From positions 62,001-126,000 of the forward strand of contig JAGRDY010000029.1 in assembly GCA_020446815.1 (NCBI GenBank): a DNA stretch of 64,000 bases, written 5' to 3'. Shown piece after piece: positions 54,345-63,448 of this stretch. The translations under genes were made by a program, and so were the position numbers. Under the pieces are notes generated by a model. The model saw only the letters and a list, made by a program, of their open reading frames with translations, had not been told where the DNA came from and searched no databases. This DNA is from Paracoccaceae bacterium. Lineage in GTDB: Bacteria > Pseudomonadota > Alphaproteobacteria > Rhodobacterales > Rhodobacteraceae. Position 1 is the stretch's first letter; every line of letters begins with the position of its first letter.

Positions 54345-54818
54345 ATGACCAGACTGACCCGCGCCGAGAAGGAGCGGCTTGCCGCCTATCACGACCTGGC
54401 CGAGACCATGCGCGGGCTGGAGGCGGACCTGCGCTGGGGGCTGAACGACAGCCTGCGCGTCCCCCAAGCCTGGCGGGCGATCGCCGAGGGGCCGGCGGTG
54501 CCCGCGAAGGTCAAGCTGACGCTGCGGCTGGATGAGGATATCGTCGGCTTTTTCCGCTCGATGGGGATGGGGCACCTTTCCCGGATGAACGCGGTGCTGC
54601 GCGCCTTCATGCTGGCCCGGCTGGCCGGTGTGGTGACGGGGCCCGAAGATGTGCGCTACGCGCCTGATGCCGAGGAAGAGATGCAGAAGCTCCGCCGCGA
54701 GATCCTCGACCACGCCATCGCCGAAACCGACGCAAGGGAGGCGCGGGAGAAGGCGGCGGACGAGAAGGAGAAGCTCGCCGGGTTCAGGCGGCTCAGGGAT
54801 ACGCGGTTGGGGAAGTGA
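54345..54818 (+). CDS. BrnA/DUF4415-like antitoxin-type protein without a toxin gene
   Basis: 157 residues. Residues about 58-95 (KLTLRLDEDIVGFFRSMGMG then SRMNAVLRAFM) match the ribbon-helix-helix DUF4415/BrnA fold, which binds DNA and toxin in brnTA modules. A coiled-coil, Glu/Lys-rich tail (about 110-155) is extra. No BrnT-type toxin gene lies beside it: lolA is upstream and repeats are downstream. It may be an orphan antitoxin or a stand-alone regulator. Confidence 0.65.
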   Translation: MTRLTRAEKERLAAYHDLAETMRGLEADLRWGLNDSLRVPQAWRAIAEGPAVPAKVKLTLRLDEDIVGFFRSMGMGHLSRMNAVLRAFMLARLAGVVTGPEDVRYAPDAEEEMQKLRREILDHAIAETDAREAREKAADEKEKLAGFRRLRDTRLGK

Positions 54819-54820
54819 GG

Positions 54821-55000
54821 CGAGGCCCCCGCTTGCGCGGGGGTGACACAGGGGGTCCCCGCTTGCGCGGCGTTGGTGCTGGGCGGCTGTCATGCCCGCG
54901 AATGCGGGTATCCTGCGGGAGCGAGGCCCCCGCTTGCGCGGGGGTGACAGGGGGCGGTTGCGCGGGGGTGACAGGGGGCGGTTGCGTGGGGTGACAGGGG
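54821..55000. repeat. Cluster of palindromic intergenic repeats
   Basis: At least two near-identical 28-base copies of CGAGGCCCCCGCTTGCGCGG...TGACA (54821-54848 and 54922-54949), partial copies at 54854-54870 and about 54953-54996, and an opposing element TGTCATGCCCGCGAATGCGG (54889-54908). Each core can form a GC-rich hairpin (CCCCCGC/GCGGGGG). Such elements are typical REP-like dispersed repeats of proteobacteria. It lies between the converging BrnA-like and ftsK genes. Confidence 0.85.
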
Positions 55001-55020
55001 GGGCGGGATGGGGCGGTGCG

Positions 55021-55075
55021 GGGGTTACTGCTTCGGCACCAAAATTTGGGGGTTACTGCTCTGGCACCAAAATTT
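55021..55075. repeat. Direct duplication of the ftsK 3' end
   Basis: The sequence GGGGTTACTGCT-(tc/ct)-GGCACCAAAATTT occurs twice in tandem, at about 55021-55046 and 55050-55075. The inner copy contains the ftsK stop and its last codons (ILVPEQ); the outer copy reads ILVPKQ-stop in the same sense. A 29-base tandem duplication has left a spare stop downstream. Confidence 0.9.
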
Positions 55076-58016
55076 CCCGCTTGCCGACGTGGTTGGCGGC
55101 GCTGACCAGGGCTGCGTCTTCCATTTGCTCCACCAGCCTTGCGGCCTTGTTGTAGCCGATGCCGAGCTTGCGCTGGATGTAGGACGTGCTGACCTTGCGG
55201 TCGCGCAGCACCACCTGCACGGCCTGATCGTAGAGCGCGTCTTCGCCGTCGGTATTGCCGCCCAATCCCAGCACAAGGTCGATGTCGGCCTCCTTGTCGT
55301 CGTCGGGGCCCTCGACCACGCCGGACATGTATTCGGGCGGGCCGAAGGATTTGAGGTGGCTGACGATTTCCTCGACCTCCTCATCCGACACGAAGGGCCC
55401 GTGGATACGGGTGATGCGCGAGCCGCCGGCCATGTAGAGCATGTCGCCCATGCCGAGAAGCTGTTCGGCGCCCATCTCGCCGAGAATCGTGCGGCTGTCG
55501 ATCTTCGAGGTGACCTGGAAGGAAATCCGCGTCGGGAAATTGGCCTTGATGGTGCCGGTGATGACATCGACGGAGGGGCGCTGGGTGGCCATGATCAGGT
55601 GGATGCCTGACGCGCGGGCCATCTGCGCGAGGCGCTGGATGCAGGCCTCGATCTCTTTGCCCGCGACCATCATCAGGTCGGCCATCTCGTCGACGATGAC
55701 GACGATGTAGGGCAGCGATTCGGGCTGGATTTCCTCGGTCTCGAAGACCGGATCGCCGGTTTCCTCGTCAAAGCCGGTTTGCACGGTGCGGCGGAACATC
55801 TCGCCCCTGGAAAGCGCCTCATGCACGCGGCCGTTGTAGCCTTCGATGTTGCGCACCCCCATCTTGGACATCTTGCGGTAGCGCTCCTCCATCTCGCCCA
55901 CCACCCATTTCAGCGCGACGACCGCCTTCTTGGGGTCGGTGACGACCGGCGAGAGCAGATGCGGAATGCCGTCGTAGACAGAAAGTTCGAGCATCTTGGG
56001 GTCGATCATGATCAACCGGCATTCGTCGGGCGAGAGCTTGTAGAGCAGCGACAGGATCATCGTGTTGATGGCCACCGACTTGCCCGAGCCGGTGGTGCCG
56101 GCGATCAGCAGGTGGGGCATCTTGGCGAGGTTGGCGACGACCGGTTCGCCGGCGATGTCCTTGCCGAGCGCGAGCGGCAGTTTCTGGTTGCTGTCGCCGT
56201 AGTCGCGCGCCGAGAGGATTTCGCGCAACACCACCTTTTCGCGGAAGGAGTTGGGCAGTTCGATGCCGATCACCGTGCGGCCGGGCACGGTGGAGACACG
56301 CGCCGAGAGCGCCGACATCGAGCGCGCGATGTCGTCGGCAAGTCCGATGACGCGGCTGGCCTTGAGACCGGGGGCGGGTTCAAGTTCGTACATCGTCACC
56401 ACCGGGCCGGGGCGCACCGAGGTGATTTCGCCCTTCACGCCGTAATCGTCGAGCACCGATTCGAGCATCCGGGCGTTTTCCTCCAGCGCCTCGTCTGAAA
56501 GCTGCTGGCGCTGCACGGTCGCGGGGCTGGTCAGAAGCGACAGCGGCGGCGTTTCGTAACCGGCGGCGGAATCGTCGAACCTGAGCCGCGGCTGGGCTTC
56601 GGCGATGGCCTGGCGCGAGGGCGCGGGGCGGCGCTGATTGTGCTGGATCAGCGCCTTGCCCGCGGCCGGGGCCGGGCCGGCCTGGCTGAGGCCGAGCGGG
56701 GTGGCATCGTCGCCACAGTCGCCACCGTCGCCACCGTCGCCGTCAGCGCCGAGATCGGCGAAGGCGTTGCGCACGAAATCCGCGTCGCGATCGGGGTCGC
56801 GGACAGTGCCGGTGCCCGGCGCGGGCGTCGCGGCGCTCAGCACCGGTTCGGCGGGCGCGCGGGTTGCGGCGGCAGCGAGACCGAAGGCGGCGCGCAGCCC
56901 GCGCCGGGCGGACGTGACGGGCGGTTCGGCGCGCGCGGCGGGATCGTGATCGCCGCGCAGCCCGCGGGCTTTCATCACATCGGCGATGCGGGCGCGGATG
57001 TGATCTTCGCTCGGGGCGGTCCTGGCCCAGGCGCCCGGCGCCAGCGGGCGTTCGACCAGTTCGGGTTCGGGGGCCGCCGCGACCGGTTCGGCGCCGCGGC
57101 GCCGCAGGCCCGGCACCCGCGACAGCAGCCCGGCCTTTTCGCGCGGGGCGGGTGCGGGCGCCGGCCGGGCGTCGCCGACGCCGCCGCCGGCAAGGCGCGG
57201 TTCGGCGCGCAAGACCCGCGCGGGGGCGAATTTCGGGGCCGACATCATCAGTTCGGAACGTTCGGCCAGCGCCCAGGCGGCCTCTTCCTCGGCCCGTTCG
57301 GCGGCGGCTTCGCGGCGCGCGCGGGCGCGTTCGAGCATGGCCCGGGCGATGTGCAGCGCGCCGCGCGCGCCTGCGCCCAGCAGCCGCAGCAACCCGTCAT
57401 AGGCGACAATCAGCCCGACCAGAAGGAAACGGCCGAGGCCGCGCAATTCACGCCCGTCGAAGCCCAGCACGAACAGCGTCATGGCGAGCGCGCCGATGCC
57501 GACGAGCACCGACATCACCTTGAGCCCGAAGGCGGCGCTGACCGGGGCGACGCCAAGGATCGCCCCCAGAACGGTGTCGCCGAAGAGGCCGCCAAGGCCG
57601 AAGCTGTGCGCCCAGCCCGCCCCGGCGGCGTGGGTCGAGGCGTAGACCGCCAGAAGGGCTATGGCGATGGGCGAAAAGATCGCCCGGCCGAGCGCCCTGT
57701 CTTCGCCGACATGGCGCATGAAACGCAGCCCCCAGACCGCCAGAAGCAGGCCGATGCCCCAGCTCGCATAGCCCGCGATGACGAAGAGCGGCGAGGCAAT
57801 GGCCGCGCCGTAGCGGCCCAGCAGGTTGCGCGCCGGTTCATCGGTGGCGGCCAGCCAGCTTGGATCGTCGGGTGAATAGCTGGCCAGCATCAGCGCGGTG
57901 AGCGCCGCCAGCATCAGCAGCGCCGCGCCCAGGAGTTCCTTGCCGCGCCGTTCGATGGCGGCCTGGGTATTGCGGTCCAGGAGCGGATCGCGCTGTCTTG
58001 CCTGATAGGAAGCCAT
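55053..58016 (-). CDS. ftsK: DNA translocase FtsK
   Basis: Septal ATPase that pumps chromosome ends into daughter cells and activates XerCD at dif. 987 residues from ATG 58016. Four N-terminal helices (about 30-190) are followed by a long Ala/Arg/Pro-rich linker (about 225-485). The motor domain carries Walker [14 protein letters not shown] near residue 640 and Walker [14 protein letters not shown] near residue 775. The C-terminal gamma winged helix (about 925-980, [19 protein letters not shown]) reads KOPS DNA. The 3' end is duplicated downstream. Confidence 0.96.
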   Translation of the reverse strand: MASYQARQRDPLLDRNTQAAIERRGKELLGAALLMLAALTALMLASYSPDDPSWLAATDEPARNLLGRYGAAIASPLFVIAGYASWGIGLLLAVWGLRFMRHVGEDRALGRAIFSPIAIALLAVYASTHAAGAGWAHSFGLGGLFGDTVLGAILGVAPVSAAFGLKVMSVLVGIGALAMTLFVLGFDGRELRGLGRFLLVGLIVAYDGLLRLLGAGARGALHIARAMLERARARREAAAERAEEEAAWALAERSELMMSAPKFAPARVLRAEPRLAGGGVGDARPAPAPAPREKAGLLSRVPGLRRRGAEPVAAAPEPELVERPLAPGAWARTAPSEDHIRARIADVMKARGLRGDHDPAARAEPPVTSARRGLRAAFGLAAAATRAPAEPVLSAATPAPGTGTVRDPDRDADFVRNAFADLGADGDGGDGGDCGDDATPLGLSQAGPAPAAGKALIQHNQRRPAPSRQAIAEAQPRLRFDDSAAGYETPPLSLLTSPATVQRQQLSDEALEENARMLESVLDDYGVKGEITSVRPGPVVTMYELEPAPGLKASRVIGLADDIARSMSALSARVSTVPGRTVIGIELPNSFREKVVLREILSARDYGDSNQKLPLALGKDIAGEPVVANLAKMPHLLIAGTTGSGKSVAINTMILSLLYKLSPDECRLIMIDPKMLELSVYDGIPHLLSPVVTDPKKAVVALKWVVGEMEERYRKMSKMGVRNIEGYNGRVHEALSRGEMFRRTVQTGFDEETGDPVFETEEIQPESLPYIVVIVDEMADLMMVAGKEIEACIQRLAQMARASGIHLIMATQRPSVDVITGTIKANFPTRISFQVTSKIDSRTILGEMGAEQLLGMGDMLYMAGGSRITRIHGPFVSDEEVEEIVSHLKSFGPPEYMSGVVEGPDDDKEADIDLVLGLGGNTDGEDALYDQAVQVVLRDRKVSTSYIQRKLGIGYNKAARLVEQMEDAALVSAANHVGKREILVPEQ

Positions 58017-58030
58017 ATGTGCCTTTGTCC

Positions 58031-59209
58031 TCAAACGTAGAGGCAGTCACGGAGCAGGGTCAGCCCGCGCTGCGTTTCTTCTTTCGGGGCGACCAGCGCC
58101 ACGCGGATATAGCCCTGGCCGGGATTGCCGCCGCCGGCGTCGCGGCCGAGATAGGCGCCGGGCAGGACCCGCACGCCGGTTTCGCGCCAGAGTTTCAGCG
58201 CCGCCCTTTCGCCGTCGTCGACCGGCAGCCAGAGAAAGAACCCGGCCTCGGGCGGCCGATAGCCCTGCACACCCTTGAAGATCCGGTCGGCGGCCTTGAA
58301 TTTTTCGACATAGAGCGCGCGGCTGGCCTCGACATGGGATTCATCCGACCAGGCCCGTTCAGAGACATGCTGAACCGGCAGCGGCACCGGCGCGCCGCCA
58401 TAGCTGCGCAATTGCCGGAACCGCGCGATCGCGCGCGGCCCGCCGGCCACGAAGCCCGAGCGCAGGCCGGGCAGGCTGGAACGTTTGGAAAGCGAATGAA
58501 AGACCGCGACCCGTTCGGGATCGGCGCCGATGTCAGCGGCGACCTGCAAGGCGCCGGCGGGCGCGGCGTCACGCCAGATTTCCGAATAGCATTCATCGGC
58601 GAGCAGGATGAAATCGTGCTTTTCGGCCAGATGCAGCAGGTCGGCCAGATAGTCGCGCGACGCCACCGCCCCTTGCGGATTGGCGGGCGAACAGAGATAG
58701 ACGAGCGCGGTGCGGTCAAGAATGTCGGCGGGCAGCGACGCATAGTCGGGCAAAAACCCGGTGGCGGCGGTGGCGGGCGCATAAACGGGTTGCGCCCCGA
58801 CGCCGAGGGCGGCGGCGGCATAGACCTGATAGAACGGGTTGGGCATGGCCACGACGGGCTGCCGGCCGTTCTTGATTTCGGGGCAAAGCGCCATGCAGGC
58901 ATCGAACAACCCTTCGCGGGTGCCGTTCAGCACCATGATCCGTTCGGGCCCGACACGGGCCCCGAAACGCAGCATCAGCCAGCCGGAGATCGCGGCGAGC
59001 AGGCCGGGGGCGCCTTCGTTGGGGGGGTATTTGCCGAAATCCTCCAGATACGCGGCAAGAATCGGGCCGACGAAATCCGGCAGAGGGTGGCGGGGCTCGC
59101 CGATCGACATGGCGATCGGTTCGCCGCCCGGCCGATGGCTGTCGAGCAGGTTGCGCAGGCGCGGAAACGCATATTCTGGCAGGTTCGAAAACCGCTCTGG
59201 TAAGTTCAT
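58031..59209 (-). CDS. dapC: Class I/II aminotransferase, succinyldiaminopimelate aminotransferase-like
   Basis: 392-residue fold-type I PLP enzyme. PLP lysine in [17 protein letters not shown] near residue 238, NPQGA near residue 176, and the phosphate-binding [10 protein letters not shown] near residue 95. The sequence type is the DapC-like group of alpha- and betaproteobacteria (N-succinyl-diaminopimelate aminotransferase of the lysine/peptidoglycan pathway), but related enzymes act on other amino acids, so the symbol is tentative. Spacing to ftsK is 14 bases, so the pair is probably co-transcribed. Confidence 0.8.
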   Translation of the reverse strand: MNLPERFSNLPEYAFPRLRNLLDSHRPGGEPIAMSIGEPRHPLPDFVGPILAAYLEDFGKYPPNEGAPGLLAAISGWLMLRFGARVGPERIMVLNGTREGLFDACMALCPEIKNGRQPVVAMPNPFYQVYAAAALGVGAQPVYAPATAATGFLPDYASLPADILDRTALVYLCSPANPQGAVASRDYLADLLHLAEKHDFILLADECYSEIWRDAAPAGALQVAADIGADPERVAVFHSLSKRSSLPGLRSGFVAGGPRAIARFRQLRSYGGAPVPLPVQHVSERAWSDESHVEASRALYVEKFKAADRIFKGVQGYRPPEAGFFLWLPVDDGERAALKLWRETGVRVLPGAYLGRDAGGGNPGQGYIRVALVAPKEETQRGLTLLRDCLYV

Positions 59210-59335
59210 GGCTGCCTCAATCGCCGGGGTCGTTTTCGCCCCGTTTGCAGGCAGACTAGCCAATGGCGGCGGGCGGGTCCAGAAAAAGCGATGCTTTCCG
59301 GGCGCTTGCGCCGCAAGATTGTTGTATTTCGGTCC

Positions 59336-60664
59336 TTATGCCAGCGCCGATTCGGCGGCGGCGCCAATGCGGAGCAGCCGTTCTTCGGTATGTGGGGCGG
59401 ACATCAGCATCAGACCACAAGATGGGGTGCCGGTGGGCAGGGTCAGCGCACAGAGCCCCAGCAGGTTGCCGATCCGTGTGTTGCGCAGCGACAGAAGGTT
59501 TTCGGCGGCGAAATAGCCGGGATCCGACAGCAGGCGCGCGGCATCGGGCGGCAGGATCGGCGAGGCGGGCAGCAGCACCGCGTCATATCCCGCGCTGTGA
59601 TCGGCCCAGAGGGCGCGAATCCGGTCGAGCCGCTGCCAGGCGGCGACGTAATCGGGCCCGGAGTTGTTGGCGCCCGAGCGGAAGCGGTCGCGCACCGGGG
59701 CGAACATCACGTCGGGGTTGGCCTCGATCGTGTCGGCCCAGGTGGCATAGGCTTCGGTGGTGAACAGGATGCCCGAAAGCGCCACCGCCTCGGCCAGTTC
59801 GGGGAAGGCGGCATGGCTGATTCGCGCCCCGGCGGCGGACAGGCGCGCAACGGCGGCGTCGAAACCGGCGCGCGGTTCGGCGCGGCAATCGTCGAAGGCA
59901 ATCGTATCGAGCACCATGAACCGCGCCCCGCCGAGCGTGGCGCCGCCAAGGTCGGCCGCCTGCCCGCCCGCCAGCGCCGCCAGCAGCAGGGCGGCATCCT
60001 CGACGGTTCGCGTCAAGGGCCCGACGGTATCGAAGCGCGCGCAAAGCGGGACCACACCGGCGAGCGACAGCCGGCCCGGGGTGGTCTTGAGCCCGACGAG
60101 ATCGTTCCAGGCGGCGGGGATGCGCACCGAGCCGCCGGTATCGGAGCCGATCGCCGCGGCGGCCAGGCCGAAGGCGACCGAGGTGGCGGCGCCGGAAGAC
60201 GAGCCGCCGGGCACCCATGCGGCGTCGTTCACGTTGGGCGGGGTGGCGGTGGCCGGGTTCAGGCCCAGCCCGGAAAAGGCCAGTTCGGTCATATGGGTCT
60301 TGCCCAGGCAGACCAGCCCCTGCGCGGTGGCGTTGCGCAGCACTGCGGCATCGGCACCGGGGGTGCGGCCCCTGAGCAGCGCGGTGCCGGCTTCGGTGGC
60401 CACGCCGGCCGTGTCGAACAGATCCTTCCACGAGATCGGCACCCCGTCGAGCGGGCCGCGGCGCATCCCCGATTTCGCCCGCCCGGCGGCGGCCTTCGCC
60501 TCGGCGCGGGCGCGCGATCCGGTCAGCCGGGCATAGATGCGCGCGCCATGTTGATGCGCCGCGATCGCGGCGAGATAGGTTTCGGTCAGTTCCGTCGGGT
60601 CGATGTCGCCCCGTCCGATGGCGCGCCCCAGATCGGCGGCGCCCTGTCTTGTCCAGTCCGTCAT
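59336..60664 (-). CDS. Amidase signature family hydrolase
   Basis: 442 residues. The Ser-cisSer-Lys triad is visible: Lys80 (ISWKDLFDTAG), cis-Ser in GGSSSGAA (155-157) and nucleophile Ser179 in GSDTGGSVRIPAA. The family hydrolyses amides, including acetamide, indoleacetamide, aryl amides and Gln-tRNA. This one is not GatA in length or C-terminus, and its substrate is unknown. The start at 60664 lies just after an 18-base duplication. Confidence 0.88.
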   Translation of the reverse strand: MTDWTRQGAADLGRAIGRGDIDPTELTETYLAAIAAHQHGARIYARLTGSRARAEAKAAAGRAKSGMRRGPLDGVPISWKDLFDTAGVATEAGTALLRGRTPGADAAVLRNATAQGLVCLGKTHMTELAFSGLGLNPATATPPNVNDAAWVPGGSSSGAATSVAFGLAAAAIGSDTGGSVRIPAAWNDLVGLKTTPGRLSLAGVVPLCARFDTVGPLTRTVEDAALLLAALAGGQAADLGGATLGGARFMVLDTIAFDDCRAEPRAGFDAAVARLSAAGARISHAAFPELAEAVALSGILFTTEAYATWADTIEANPDVMFAPVRDRFRSGANNSGPDYVAAWQRLDRIRALWADHSAGYDAVLLPASPILPPDAARLLSDPGYFAAENLLSLRNTRIGNLLGLCALTLPTGTPSCGLMLMSAPHTEERLLRIGAAAESALA

Positions 60665-60678
60665 GCTTGTCCAGTCCG
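60643..60678. repeat. 18-base tandem duplication at the amidase start
   Basis: GTCCAGTCCGTCATGCTT then GTCCAGTCCGTGATGATC: two 18-base copies sharing the first 11 bases and ATG, so the codons for TDWT occur twice around the initiation codon. Only the downstream copy is preceded by a true ATG in the minus-strand frame; the other has ATC. Confidence 0.8.
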
Positions 60679-60764
60679 TGATGATCGCCCCCGGCAAGTG
60701 CCGGCGACGGTAGCGGCATTGCAAGGCATGGACAAGCGGGCGCAAAAGCGAAATAGGTGCAGGC

Positions 60765-61991
60765 ATGAAACACGATAGCGATGTGATCGTCACCGGCGGC
60801 GGGCTGAACGGGCCGGCGCTGGCGCTGGCACTGGCGGGGGCCGGGCTGACGGTGACGGTGATCGACGGGCAGCCGCCGCGGGCGCGCGCCGAGGCGGCGT
60901 TCGACGGGCGCGCCTATGCGCTGGCGATCGGCTCGAAGCGGCTGTTGTCGGCGATCGGTGTCTGGGACCGGGTGGCGCGGCAGGTGCAGCCGATCGTCGA
61001 GATCAAGGCCAGCGACGGGCGCCCCGGCGAGGGGTCGGGCCCCGGTTTTCTGCATTTCGATTCGGCCGAGATCGAGGAAGGCCCGATGGGGTTCATGCTG
61101 GAAGACCGGCATTTGTACGCGGCGCTTCTGGGGGCGATGCAGGCGGAGCCGCGAATCACGCTGATTTCCGCCACGAACGTGGTGGCGCAGGCGCCGTCGG
61201 CGGCAGGCATCGGCGTGACCCTGGCGGACGGGCGGCAGGTCGCGGGGCGGGTTCTGGCGGGCTGTGACGGGCGCAGATCGGGCAGCGCCGAACGCGCCGG
61301 CATCGGCCGCACCGGCTGGGACTACGGGCAGACGGCGCTGGTCTGTGCGGTCGCGCACGCGCGGCCGCATCGCGGCACCGCCTATCAGTTCTTCATGCCC
61401 TCGGGGCCCCTGGCGATCCTGCCGCTGCAAGGCGACCGCGCGTCGATCGTCTGGAGCGAAACCACCGGGAGCGCGCGCGCGATCGCGGCACTGGATGACG
61501 CCGCGTTCCTGGCGCTGCTGGCCCCCCGGTTCGGCGATTTTCTTGGCGACATCAGGCTGGAAGGCGCGCGATTCAGCTATCCGCTGAACCTGACGCTGGC
61601 CCAAAGCTATGTCGCGCCGCGCCTGGCGCTGGTCGGCGACGCGGCGCATGGGGTACATCCGATCGCCGGGCAGGGACTGAACATGGGGCTGCGCGACGTC
61701 GGAGCGTTGGCCGAAGTGCTGGTGAGCGCATCGCGGCGCGGCGAGGATATCGGGGCGGCGGATGTTCTGGCCCGCTATCAGGGCTGGCGGCGCTTTGACG
61801 CCACCGCGCTGGCGCTGGGGATGGATGCCGTCAACCGGCTGTTTTCCAATGACAACCCCGCATTGCGCGCGGGGCGCGATCTGGGGCTGGGGCTGGTCAA
61901 CGCGCTGCCGGGGCTGCGGCGCGCCTTCATCCGTCAGGCGGCGGGCCTGTCGGGGGACATGCCGAAGCTGCTGGCCGGGCGGCGGCTGTAG
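60765..61991 (+). CDS. UbiH-family FAD-dependent hydroxylase (ubiquinone biosynthesis)
   Basis: 408-residue flavoprotein monooxygenase. N-terminal FAD motif VTGGGLNGPALALALAGAG (residues 9-27), the DG segment LAGCDGRRSGSAERAGI near residue 163 and the second FAD motif GDAAHGVHPIAGQGLNMG near residue 289. This is the UbiH/UbiF/UbiL/UbiM family that hydroxylates the ubiquinone ring. Which ring position cannot be stated. It diverges from the amidase gene. Confidence 0.88.
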   Translation: MKHDSDVIVTGGGLNGPALALALAGAGLTVTVIDGQPPRARAEAAFDGRAYALAIGSKRLLSAIGVWDRVARQVQPIVEIKASDGRPGEGSGPGFLHFDSAEIEEGPMGFMLEDRHLYAALLGAMQAEPRITLISATNVVAQAPSAAGIGVTLADGRQVAGRVLAGCDGRRSGSAERAGIGRTGWDYGQTALVCAVAHARPHRGTAYQFFMPSGPLAILPLQGDRASIVWSETTGSARAIAALDDAAFLALLAPRFGDFLGDIRLEGARFSYPLNLTLAQSYVAPRLALVGDAAHGVHPIAGQGLNMGLRDVGALAEVLVSASRRGEDIGAADVLARYQGWRRFDATALALGMDAVNRLFSNDNPALRAGRDLGLGLVNALPGLRRAFIRQAAGLSGDMPKLLAGRRL

Positions 61992-62064
61992 CGGCCAGCC
62001 GGGGCGCCGCCCGGCGCCGACGGCGTGGCAGCGTTCCGGCGATTCAGGATTTGCCCGAAGCGCG

Positions 62065-62976
62065 TCATGCCCCGGCCCCGCTGGCCGCCTCTTCCAGCAG
62101 CCAGTCGCAAAACACCCGGACCTTGGCGCGGCGCAGATGCCGGTGCGGGCAGACCAGCCAATAGGCCAGATCGGTGGCCAGCGCGAGATCGAAGGGCCGC
62201 ACCAGGCGGCCCGCCTGCAAATCGCGCGCCACCGCCGAATGGCTGATCAGGGCGACGCCATCGCCGTTGATCGCCGCCTCGATAGCCATGGTTTCGACGG
62301 TAAAACGCGGCCCGTGCTTGAAATTCACGCCGTCGATTCCCGCCGCCCTGATCCACATCGGCCAGTCCGGCGAGCCGACCGTCATATCGCCCCAGTCGAC
62401 ATGGACAAGCCGGTGATGGCAAAGATCCTCGGGGCGGCGCAGCGGATGCGCGCCGCGCAAAAGCGCGGGGCTGCATACCGGGCTGACCTCTTCGCCGAAG
62501 ACCCGCGCCGTGTAGAGCCCCGGATACTCGCCCAGGCCCAGACGGATGCTGAGATCGATGCCGTCGCGATCGAAATCGCGCAGTTCCAGCGAGGCGTCGA
62601 GGCGCACGTCGATGTCGGGATAGCGGCGGGAAAACGCGGGCAGGCGCTGCAACAGCCATTTGGTCGCGAAGGTCGGCACGCTGCTGAGCGTCAGAAGACC
62701 GGTTTCCTCGTCCACCGCCAGCTTTTCGACCGCTTCGGCAAGCCGGTCGAAACCCTCGCTGACCAGCGGCAGCACGCTTCTGGCCTCGGCGGTGAGCGCG
62801 ACGGCGCGGGTCTTGCGGTAAAAGAGCGCGACGCCGAGGAAGACCTCCAGCTGCTTGATCTGCTGGCTGACGGCGGCCGGGGTCACGCAAAGTTCGTCAG
62901 CGGCTTTAGAAAAACTCAACCAACGGGCGGCGGATTCGAAGGCTTGCAACGATTTGAGCGGCGGCAGACGGCGCAT
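62065..62976 (-). CDS. LysR-type regulator, GcvA-like
   Basis: 303 residues. N-terminal winged helix-turn-helix (about 6-65, FSKAADELCVTPAAVSQQIKQLE) and a type 2 periplasmic-binding effector domain (about 95-295). The RRLPPLKSLQAFESAARWLS start and LFYRKTRAVALTAEA resemble GcvA, the glycine-cleavage activator group, although many paralogues have other targets. It is divergent from the 39-residue protein at 63118, which is its likely first target by position. Confidence 0.88.
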   Translation of the reverse strand: MRRLPPLKSLQAFESAARWLSFSKAADELCVTPAAVSQQIKQLEVFLGVALFYRKTRAVALTAEARSVLPLVSEGFDRLAEAVEKLAVDEETGLLTLSSVPTFATKWLLQRLPAFSRRYPDIDVRLDASLELRDFDRDGIDLSIRLGLGEYPGLYTARVFGEEVSPVCSPALLRGAHPLRRPEDLCHHRLVHVDWGDMTVGSPDWPMWIRAAGIDGVNFKHGPRFTVETMAIEAAINGDGVALISHSAVARDLQAGRLVRPFDLALATDLAYWLVCPHRHLRRAKVRVFCDWLLEEAASGAGA

Positions 62977-63117
62977 TCCGGCTCCTGGCACATCAACAGT
63001 TAAATATTTCTAATCCATGAGAATAGAAATCATCGTTTGTCGGCAATGTCCAGCACCGGTTACAAGGGCGCTGAACCTCAACCCCCGTGACCCAAGACCG
63101 AAGGCGGAGATATTTCA

Positions 63118-63237
63118 ATGATCAACCAGTTCCCCACCCCGTCGCGCGACCTTTCGCTGATGATTTCCGAAGCCGTCTACCGCGCGGTCCTCGGCGTAAC
63201 GCACCTGATCGAGAAGCTGCGAAAGCCGCGCCGCTGA
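63118..63237 (+). CDS. 39-residue small protein, divergent from the LysR gene
   Basis: MINQFPTPSRDLSLMISEAV then YRAVLGVTHLIEKLRKPRR, a predicted amphipathic helix with a strongly basic end. AAGGCGGAG stands about 9 bases before the ATG, a good ribosome site. No family is recognised. The composition and position (about 140 bases from a divergent LysR start) support a real, possibly regulated small gene. Confidence 0.6.
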   Translation: MINQFPTPSRDLSLMISEAVYRAVLGVTHLIEKLRKPRR

Positions 63238-63258
63238 TGCGCTGCGCGGCGCGCGGGT

Positions 63259-63438
63259 TCAGATTTCGCGCGCCTCGTCGGCCAGCATCACCGGGATGCC
63301 GTCGCGGATCGGAAAGGCGAGCCGCGCGGATCGGGAGATCAGTTCGCCGGTTTCTGAATCATAGGTCAGCGGCAGATGCGTCAGCGGGCAGACCAGCGCC
63401 TCGAGCATCCGGCGGTCGGGTTTGATGGGGTCGCTCAT
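63259..63438 (-). CDS. Trm112 family protein
   Basis: 59 residues read from the minus strand: [20 protein letters not shown]..., with the family pattern [30 protein letters not shown]. Trm112 proteins are small zinc-ribbon-like partners of methyltransferases in eukaryotes; the bacterial ones (YcaR type) are less known. The usual Cys pair is reduced to a single Cys (Cys17), so zinc binding is doubtful. It starts 10 bases after the Lon-domain gene stop. Confidence 0.85.
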   Translation of the reverse strand: MSDPIKPDRRMLEALVCPLTHLPLTYDSETGELISRSARLAFPIRDGIPVMLADEAREI

Positions 63439-63448
63439 GGCGCGCCTT

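Noticed and set aside
54821-55000. CRISPR array
   Set aside because: Repeat copies are decayed, unevenly spaced and partly inverted, with no unique spacers of constant length and no cas genes.
56640-57875. 411-codon frame opposite the ftsK linker
   Set aside because: Gly/Arg-rich antisense shadow caused by the GC-rich Ala/Arg/Pro linker of FtsK.
54300-62000. Horizontal transfer of the ftsK to UbiH-family block because it looks richer in G/C at third positions
   Set aside because: The genes are typical housekeeping genes of the group in a typical order; the shift looks like local variation and could not be measured here.
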